Source: Penium margaritaceum
Taxonomy: Eukaryota; Streptophyta; Zygnematophyceae; Desmidiales; Peniaceae
Assembly: GCA_023375785.1 (NCBI GenBank)
Contig: SZWC01000582.1
Coordinates: 30,349 to 60,305 of the forward strand
DNA: 29,957 nt
Direction: 5' to 3'
Positions 22,413-29,957 of this stretch are shown here, one piece after another. The notes below the pieces were generated by a model. The model searched no databases. It was given only the letters and a program-made list of their open reading frames with translations, and had not been told where the DNA came from. A program made the position numbers and the translations under genes. Every line of letters starts with the position of its first letter. The stretch's first letter is position 1.

Positions 22413-23365
22413 GTAGTAGCACGGTATGGCTACCATGCACGATGCCCGACCAAAGTAGGCACATGTACTGCCTCTGACCAAAGAAATCCGCTGTGTGTGG
22501 TCGACCATGTCAACTCAAAATACGAGTCACAAATGGTCAGAGGGGGAAAGAATGGTTTGGGAACACCAAGTATCAACTAGCAAGCACAAGGGGCTTCAAT
22601 ACGTTGTGGCACGGTGTGGAGGCCATGCACGATGACCAACCAAAGTAGCCATATGTCACTGACCATGACCAAATACTGTCACCAAGTGTGGTAAACTTTG
22701 ACAACTCATAACACGGGTCACAAATGGTCAGGGTGGAAGGTAATGCTTTGTCAATACTAGTTATCGTCTAGCAAGTACAAATACCTTCCATATGTAGTGG
22801 CACAATGTGGCTTCAATGCACAGTGACAAACCAAAGTATGCATTTGTCACAAACCATGACCAAAAGAATTTTACTGTGTGTGATCAACGTTGAAAACGCA
22901 TAACATGAGTCACAAATGGTCAGAGGGGAAAACAATGGTTTGGGAACACTAGTTATCAACTAGCAAGTAGAAAGACCTTTAACAAGAAGTGGCACGGTAT
23001 GGCTAGCGTGGACAGTGACAAACCAAAGGATGCATACGTCACTCACTACGAACGAATAATTCCACCATGTGTGGTCAACATTGACAACTCGTAACACGAG
23101 TCACAAATGGTTAGAGGGAGAGACAATGGTTTAAGAAACCTATGAATTGACTAGAATGGACAAATAACCTCAATACGTAGTGGCACAGTGTGGCTAATAT
23201 GCACATTAAACAACCAGATTAGGCATATGTGAGATGATGTCCAGAGAATTTCAATATGGGTGGTCAACGTTGACCAACCATAACACGAGTCACAAACGGT
23301 CAGGAGAGGAAAAAATGCCATGGGAATATCGGTTCTCAACTACCAAGTACAACGACCTTCAGTCA
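22413..23365 (+). repeat. HOR H22, class A2, 953 bp
   Basis: Five monomers. M1 is M1b with a degraded core ('gtcgaccatgtcaactc'). M2/M3 have 'gtcaatactag' and 'ttccatatg', M4 'cactcactacgaacgaataa', and M5 'gtgagatgatgtccagag'. Confidence 0.85.
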
Positions 23366-24318
23366 GTAGTAGCACAGTGTGGCTACCATGCACAATGACC
23401 GACCAAAGTAGGCATATGTACTGCCTTTGACCAAAGAAATCCGCTTTGTGTGGTCAACTCTGGCAACTCATAATACAAGTTACAAATGGTCAGAGGGGGA
23501 AACAATGGTTTGTGAATACCAAGTATCACATAGCAAGCACAAGGGGCTTCAATAAGTTGTGGCACGGTGTGGAGACCATGCACAATGACCATTTAAAGTA
23601 GGCATATGTCACTAACAATGACCAAATAATGTCACTAAGCTTGGTAAACTTTGACAACTCATAATGTGGGTCACAAATGGTCAGGGTGGAAGGTAATGGT
23701 TTGTGATTACTAGTTATCGACTAGCCAGTACAAATACCTTCAATGTGTAGTGGCACAATGTGGCTTCAATGCACAGTGACCAACCAAAGTATGCATATGT
23801 CACAAACCATGACCAAACGATTTTCACAATGTGTGGTCAATGTTGGAAACGCATAACATGAGTCACAAATGGTCAGAGGGGAAAACAATTGTCTGGGAAC
23901 ACTAGTTATCAACTAGCAGGTACAAAGGCCTTCAACAAGCAGTGGCACAGTATGGCTAGCGTGCACAGTGACCAACCAAAGGATGCATACGTCACTGACT
24001 GAGACCGAATAAGTCCACTATGTGTGGTCAACATTGACAACTCGTAACACGAGTCACAAATGGTCAGAGGGAGAGACAATGGTTTAAGAAGCCTATGTAT
24101 TGACTAGAAAGGACAAATAACTTCAACACGCAGTGGCACGGTGTGGCTTATATGCACACCAAACAACCAGACTAGGCATATGCCAGATGATGTCCAGAGA
24201 ATTTCAATATGGGTGGTCAACATTGACCAACCATAACACGAGTCACAAACGGTCCGGAGATGAAACAATGTTATGGAAATATCGGTTATCAACTACCAAG
24301 CCCAACGACCTTCAGTGA
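23366..24318 (+). repeat. HOR H23, class A1, 953 bp
   Basis: Five monomers. M1 is M1a ('caactctggcaac'), M2 has 'ctcataatgtgggtcac', M4 'gactgagaccgaataag', and M5 'ccagatgatgtccagag' with 'gatgaaacaatg'. Confidence 0.85.
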
Positions 24319-25272
24319 GTAGTAGAACGGCGTGGCTACCATGCACAATGACCGACCAAAGTAGGCATATGTACTGCATTTGACCAAAGAAATCCGCTGT
24401 GTGTGGTCTACGTGGACATATCATAATACGATTCACTAATGGTCAGAGGGGGAAAGAATGGTTTGGGAACACCAAGTATCAAATAGCAAGCACAATGAGA
24501 TTCCATACGTTGTGGCACGGTGTGGAGGCCATGCACGATGACCAACCAAAGTAGCCACATGTCACTGACCATGACCAAATACTGTCACTAAGTGTGCTAA
24601 ACTGTGACAAATCATAACACGAGTCACAAATGGTCAGGGTGGAAGATAGTGGTTTGTGAATACTAGTTATCGACTAGCAAGTACAAATACCTTCAATATG
24701 TAGTGGCACAATGTGGCTTCAATGCACAGTGACCAACCAAAGTATGCATATGTCATTAACCATGACCAACAAATTTCACTTCATGTGGTTAACGTTGAAA
24801 ACGCATCACACGAGTCGCAAATGGTCAGAGGGGAAAACAATGGATTGGGAACACTAGTTATAAACTAGCAAGTACAAAGACCTTCAACAAGTAGTGGCAC
24901 GGCATGGCTAGCGTGCACAATGACCAACCAAAGGATGCATACGCCACTGAATACGACCGAATAAGTCCACTATGTGTGGTCAACATTGACAACTCATAAC
25001 ACGAGTCACAAATGGTCAAAGGGAGAGACAATGGTTTGGGAAGCCTATGTATCGACTAGAAAGGACAAAGAACTTCAATACGTAGTGGCACGGTGTGGCT
25101 AATATGCACACCAAACAACCAAACTAGGCATATGTCACTGATCATGACCAGAGAATTTTAATATGGGTGGTCAACGTTGACCAACCATACCACGAGACAC
25201 AATCGGTCAGGAGAGGAAACAATGCTATGCGAATATTGGTTCTCGACTACCAAGTACAACGACCTTCAGTCA
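24319..25272 (+). repeat. HOR H24, class B, 954 bp
   Basis: M3 has 'cattaaccatgaccaacaaa' and 'ttcacttcatgtggttaac', M4 'gaatacgaccgaataag' with 'tttgggaagcc', and M5 'tcactgatcatgaccag'. M1 has an unusual core ('gtctacgtggacatatc'). Confidence 0.8.
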
Positions 25273-26224
25273 GTAGTAGCACCGTGTGGCTACCATGCAC
25301 AATGACCAACCAAAGTAGGCATATGTACTGCCTTTGACCAAAGAAATCCGCTTTGTGTGGTCAACGTTGACAACTCATAATACGAGTCACAAATGGTCAG
25401 AGGGGGAAACAATGGTTTGGGAACACCAAGTATCAAATAGCAAGCACAAGGGGATTCAATACGCTGTGGCACGGTGTGGAGATCATGAACGATGACCAAC
25501 CAAAGTAGGCATATGTCACTGACCATGACCAAATAATGTCACTAAGTGTGGTAAACTTTGACACCTCATAACACGAGTCAAAAATGGGCAGGGTGGACGG
25601 TAATGGTTTGTGAATACTAGTTTTCGACTAGCAAGTACAAATACCTTCAATACGTAGTGGCACAATGTGGCTTCAATGCACAGTGACCAACCAAAGTATG
25701 CATATGTCAAAAACCATGACCAAAAGAATTTCACAGTGTGTGGTCAACGTTGAAAACGCATAACATGAGTCACAAATGGTCAGAGGGGAAACAATGGTTT
25801 GGGAACACTAGTTATCAACTAGCAAGTACAAAGACCTTCAACAAACAGTGGCAAGGTATGGCTAGCGTGCACAATGACCAACCAAAGGATGCTTACGTCA
25901 CTCACTGAGACCGAATAAGTCCACTATGTGTGGTCAACATTGACAACTCGTAACACGAGTCACAAATGGTCAGAGGGAGAGACAATGGTTTAAGAAGCCT
26001 ATGTATTGACTAGAAAGGACAAATAACTTCAGCACACAATGGCACGGTGTGGCTAATATGCACACCAAACAACCAGACTAGGCACATGTCAGATGATGTT
26101 GAGATAATTTCAATATGGGTGGTCAACGTAAACCAACCACAACACGAGTCACAAACGGTCAGGAGATGAAACAATGCTATGGAAATATCGGTTATCAACT
26201 ACCAAGTACAACGACCTTCATTCT
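25273..26224 (+). repeat. HOR H25, terminal-type start switching to class A1, 952 bp
   Basis: M1-M2 carry terminal-HOR marks ('gagatcatg', 'gacacctcataacacg', 'gggcagggtggacgg') as in H8 and H13. M3 is class A ('aaaagaatttcacagtg') and M4-M5 are A1. There is no M6, M7 or insert. It follows a class B HOR, where a terminal HOR with insert would be expected. Confidence 0.8.
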
Positions 26225-27357
26225 GTAGTAGCACGGTGTGGCTACCATGCACCATGACCGACCAAAGTAGGAATATGTACTGCCTTTGACCAAAGAAATC
26301 CACTGAGTGTGGTCAACGTTGACAACTCATAATACGAGTCACAAATGGTTAGAGGGGGAAAGAATGGTTTGGGAACACCAAGTATCAAATAGCAAGCACG
26401 AGGGGCTTCAATACGTTGTGGCACGGTGTGGAGGCCATGCACGATGACCAACCAAAGTAGGCACATGTCACTAACCATGACCAAATACTCTCACTAAGTA
26501 TGGTAAACTTTGACAACTCATAACACGGGTCACAAATGGTCAGGGTAGAAGGCAATGGTTTGTCAATACTAGTTATTGACTAGCAAGTACAAATACCTTC
26601 CATATGTAGTGGCACAATGTGGCTTCAATGCACAGTGACCAACCAAAGTATGCATAAGTCACAAACCAAAAGAATTTCACTGTGTGTGGTCAACGTTGAA
26701 AATGCATAACACGAGTCACAAATGGTCAGGGTAGAAGGCAATGGTTTGTCAATACTAGTTATTGACTAGCAAGTACAAATACCTTCCATATGTAGTGGCA
26801 CAATGTGGCTTCAATGCACAGTGACCAACCAAAGTATGCATAAGTCACAAACCAAAAGAATTTCACTGTGTGTGGTCAACGTTGAAAACGCATAACTTGA
26901 GTCACAAATGGTCAGAGGGGAAAACAATGGTTTGGGAAGAATAGTTATCAAATAGCAAGTACAAAGACCTTCAACAAGCAGTGGCACGGTATGGCTAGCG
27001 TGGACAGTGACCAGCCAAAGGATGCATACGTCACTCACTACAACCGAATAATTCCACTATGTATGGTCAACATTGACAACTCGTAACACGAGTCACAAAT
27101 GGTCAGAGGGAGAGACAATGGTTTAAGAAGCCTATGTATTGACTAGAAAGGACAGAGAACTTCAATACTTAGTGGGACGGTGTGGCTAATATGCACACCA
27201 AACAACCAGACTAGGCATATGTGAGATGATGTCCATAGAATTTCAATATGGGTGGTCAACGTTGACCAACCATAACACGAGTCACAAACGGTCAGGAGAG
27301 GAAACAATGCCATGGGAACATCGGTTCTCAACTACCAAGAACAACGATCGTCAGTCA
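26225..27357 (+). repeat. HOR H26, six monomers, 1133 bp
   Basis: M1 (26225), M2 (about 26415), an M3/M2 hybrid (about 26606), M3 (about 26791), M4 and M5 of A2 type. The extra monomer is a 186-bp tandem duplication: 'cagggtagaaggcaatgg' starts at 26541 and at 26727. Both M3 copies lack 'atgacc' ('cacaaaccaaaag'). Confidence 0.85.
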
Positions 27358-28309
27358 CTAGTAGCACGGTGTGGCTACCATGCACAATGACCGACCAAAG
27401 TAGGCATATGTACTGCCTTTGACCAAAGAAATCCGCTGTGTGTGGTCAAAGTTGACAACTCATAATACGAGTCACAAATGGTCAGAGGGGGAAAGAATGG
27501 TCTGGGAACACCAAGTATCAAATATCAAGCACAAGGGGCTTCAATACGTTGTGGCACGGTGTGGAGACCATGCACAATGACCAACCAAAGTAGGCATATG
27601 TCACTGACCATGATTAAATACTGTCACTAAGTGTGGTAAAATTTGACAACTCATAACACGAGTCACAAATGGTCAGGGTGGAAGATAATGGGTTGTGAAT
27701 ACTAATTATCGACTAGCAAGTACAAATACCTTCAATATGTAGTGGCACAATGTGGCTTCAATGCACAGTGACCAACCAAAGTATGTATATGGCACGAACC
27801 ATGACCAACAAATTTCACTTCATGTGGTAAACGTTGAAAACGCATAACACGAGTCACAAATGGTCAGAGGGGAAAACAATGGGTTGGGAACACTAGTTAT
27901 CAACTAGCAATTCCAAAGACCTTCGACAAGTAGTGGCACGGTATGGCTAGCGTGCAAAATGACCAACCAAAGGATGCATACGTCACTCAATACGACCGAA
28001 GAAGTCCACTATGTGTGGTCAATATTGACAACTCATAACACGAGTCACAAATGGTCAGAGGGAGTGACAATGGTTTAAGAAGCCTATGTATTGACTAGAA
28101 AGGACAAATAACTTCAGCACACAGTGGCACGGTGTAGCTTATATGCACACCAAACAACCAGACTAGGCACATGTCAGATGATGTTGAGATAATTTCAATA
28201 TGGGTGGTGAACGTAAACCAACCACAACACGAGTCACAAACGGTCAGGAGATGAAACAATGCTATGGAAATATCGGTTCTCAACTACCAAGTACAACGAC
28301 CTTCAGTCA
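27358..28309 (+). repeat. HOR H27, class B switching to A1 in M4, 952 bp
   Basis: M3 is class B ('cacgaaccatgaccaac', 'ttcacttcatg'). M4 starts class B ('gaccgaagaagtccac') but ends class A ('tttaagaagcc'), and M5 is 'cagatgatgttgag' as in H25. M2 has 'accatgattaaatac', shared with H29. Confidence 0.85.
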
Positions 28310-29256
28310 GTAGTAGCACGGTGTGGCTACCATGCACCATGACCGACCAAAGTAGGAATATGTACTGCCTTTGACCAAAGAAATCCACTGAGTGTGGTCA
28401 ACGTTGACAACTCATAATACGAGTCACAAATGGTCAGAGGGGGAAAGAATAGTTTGGGAACACCAAGTATCAAATAGCAAGCACGAGGGGCTTCAATACG
28501 TTGTGGCACGGTGTGGAGGCCATGCGCGATGACCAACCAAAGTAGGCATATGTCACTAACCATGACCAAATACTCTCACTAAGTGTGGTAAACTTTGACA
28601 ACTCATAACACGGGTCACAAATGGTCAGGGTGGAAGGCAATGGTTTGTCAATACTAGTTATTGACTAGCAAGTACAAATACCTTCCATATGTAGTGGCAC
28701 AATGTGGCTTCAATGCACAGTGACCAACCAAAGTATGCATAAGTCACAAACCAAAAGAATTTCACTGTGTGTGGTCAACGTTGAAAACGCATAACNTGAG
28801 TCACAAATGGTCAGAGGGGAAAACAATGGTTTGGGAAGAATAGTTATCAAATAGCAAGTACAAAGACCTTCAACAAGCAGTGGCACGGTATGGCTAGCGT
28901 GGACAGTGACCAGCCAAAGGATGCATACGTCACTCACTACAACCGAATAATTCCACTATGTATGGTCAACATTGACAACTCGTAACACGAGTCACAAATG
29001 GTCAGAGGGAGAGACAATGGTTTGGGAAGCCTATGTATTGACTAGAAAGGACAGAGAACTTCAATACGTAGTGGGACGGTGTGGCTAATATGCACACCAA
29101 ACAACCAGACTAGGCATATGTGAGATGATTTCCAGAGAATTTCAATATGGGTGGTCAACGTTGACCAACCATAACACGAGTCACAAACGGTCAGGAGAGG
29201 AAACAATGCCATGGGAATATCGGTTCTCAACTACCAAGTACAATGATCGTCAGTCA
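28310..29256 (+). repeat. HOR H28, class A2, 947 bp
   Basis: Five monomers. It is short because M3 has the six-base deletion ('cacaaaccaaaag') seen in H26. M4 has 'cactcactacaaccgaataa' with 'tttgggaagcc', and M5 'gtgagatgatttccagag'. It corresponds to H26 without that unit's extra monomer. M1 corresponds to H26 M1 ('gtaggaatatgtactgcc'). Confidence 0.85.
28796..28796. other. Single ambiguous base N in M3 of H28
   Basis: It reads 'cataacNtgagtc'; the paralogous position in H26 is T ('cataacttgagtc'), while most M3 copies have A. Unlike the N at 4883, the sequence is continuous on both sides. It is therefore an unresolved base, perhaps from mixed reads of two near-identical copies. Confidence 0.8.
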
Positions 29257-29957
29257 CTAGTAGCACGGTGTGGCTACCATGCACAATGACCGACCAAAGT
29301 AGGCATATGTACTGCCTTTGACCAAAGAAATTTGCTGTGTGTGGTCAAAGTTGACAACTCATAATACGAGTCACAAATGATCAGAGGGGGAAAGAATGGT
29401 CTGGGAACACCAAGTATCAAATATCAAGCACAAGGGGCTTCAATACGTTGTGGCACGGTGTGGAGACCATGCACAATGACCAACCAAAGTAGGCATATGT
29501 CACTGACCATGATTAAATACTGTCACTAAGTGTGGTAAAAATTGACAACTCATAACACGAGTCACAAATGGTCAGGGTGGAAGATAATGGGTTGTGAATA
29601 CTAATTATCGACTAGCAAGTACAAATACCTTCAATATGTAGTGGCACAATGTGGCTTCAATGCACAGTGACCAACCAAAGTATGCATATGTCACGAACCA
29701 TGACCAACAAATTTCACTTCATGTGGTAAACGTTGAAAACGCATAACACGAGTCACAAATGGTCAGAGGGGAAAACAATGGGTTGGGAACACTAGTTATC
29801 AACTAGCAAGTCCAAAGACCTTCAACAAGTAGTGGCACGGTATGGCTAGCGTGCACAATGACCAACCAAAGGATGCATACGTCACTGAATACGACCGAAG
29901 AAGTCCACTATGTGTGGTCAACATTGACAACTCATAACACGAGTCACAAATGGTCAG
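29257..29957 (+). repeat. HOR H29, partial (window end), class B
   Basis: M1, M2, M3 and most of M4 are present. It has the same private variants as H27 ('accatgattaaatac', 'gggttgtgaatactaat'), then class B M3 and M4 ('gaccgaagaagtccac'). The window ends within M4, so its M5 is unseen. Confidence 0.85.

Larger units (their letters stand above)
1..29957. repeat. Tandem satellite array, ~190-bp monomer in 5-monomer HORs
   Basis: Almost the whole window consists of diverged copies of one 189-192 bp monomer in a single orientation. A monomer runs from 'gtagtggcacggtgtggct' through a 'catgcac' box, 'gaccaaccaaag', 'gcatatgtcac', a central 'gtggtcaacgttgac', 'cgagtcacaaatggtcag' and 'ctagcaagtacaaagacc'. 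Five diagnostic types repeat in the order M1-M5 with a 952-954 bp period; M1 anchors lie at 630, 1583, 2536, 3488, 4442, 5246, 6198, 7152, 8789 and onward to 29257. Only the inserts interrupt it. The periodicity is seen directly. A heterochromatic location is inferred, and the family and species are not recognised. Confidence 0.97.
25990..29957 (+). repeat. Tandem duplication of a ~1.9-2.1 kb, two-HOR block
   Basis: Copy 1 is about 25990-28074 and copy 2 about 28075 to beyond the window. Rare variants recur at a fixed offset: 'cagatgatgttgag', 'gtaaaccaaccac', 'cacaaaccaaaag', 'gatcgtcagtcactag', 'accatgattaaatac'. The offset is 1899 bp at the M1 anchors 27358/29257 and 2085 bp at 26225/28310. 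The difference equals the 186-bp duplication present only in copy 1. Confidence 0.85.

Noticed and set aside
630..29957. CRISPR array.
   Set aside because: Repeats are contiguous ~190-bp units with no short direct repeats separated by unique spacers, and the context is eukaryotic.
630..29957. CENP-B box or telomere-type repeats.
   Set aside because: I found no clear match to the CENP-B box core within the monomers, and no TTAGGG/TTTAGGG arrays. A centromere role cannot be claimed from sequence alone.

Overview
The window is non-coding eukaryotic repeat DNA: one almost uninterrupted tandem satellite array with a moderately AT-rich monomer of about 190-191 bp. I see no credible protein-coding gene. 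I do not recognise this satellite family, and the sequence does not show whether the host is a plant or an animal. The array structure and a tRNA-derived (SINE-like) insert point to nuclear heterochromatin, such as a pericentromeric, knob-like or subtelomeric block.

The first level of organisation is the monomer. The second level is a five-monomer higher-order repeat (HOR), M1-M2-M3-M4-M5, of 952-954 bp. I can place 29 HOR starts, numbered H1-H29 here, each beginning at the M1 anchor 'gtagtagcacgg'. The types differ at fixed places. M1 has 'gaccgaccaaag', M2 has 'cagggtggaagg', M3 has 'ggcttcaatgcac', M4 has 'ggctagcgtgcac', and M5 has 'ggctaatatgcac'. HORs fall into class A (with subtypes A1 and A2) and class B. 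The five complete class B copies (H4, H7, H12, H17, H24) are all 954 bp.

The third level is a block of several kb. Each block starts at a non-satellite insert of about 475-490 bp, followed by a special monomer (M0), a run of class A HORs, one class B HOR, and a terminal HOR (M1-M2-M3-M6-M7) that carries the next insert. Full or partial inserts lie at 1-380, 4884-4995 (5'-truncated at an N), 8049-8540 and 13496-13971. Each of the three long inserts holds a 73-nt tRNA-like module with good A and B boxes, then a variable poly-G tract and G-rich runs able to form G-quadruplexes. The last 16 kb contains no insert.

From about 15 kb on, the array shows recent rearrangement. H15 is built from chimeric monomers. 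H19 has eight monomers because of a 573-bp duplication. H26 has six because of a 186-bp duplication. A block of about 1.9-2.1 kb is repeated near the right end (25990-28074 and 28075-end). No gene operates here. The biological interest is the nested satellite structure, the type-specific 12-bp palindrome gtcaacgttgac, and co-amplification of a tRNA-like/G-rich element with the array.
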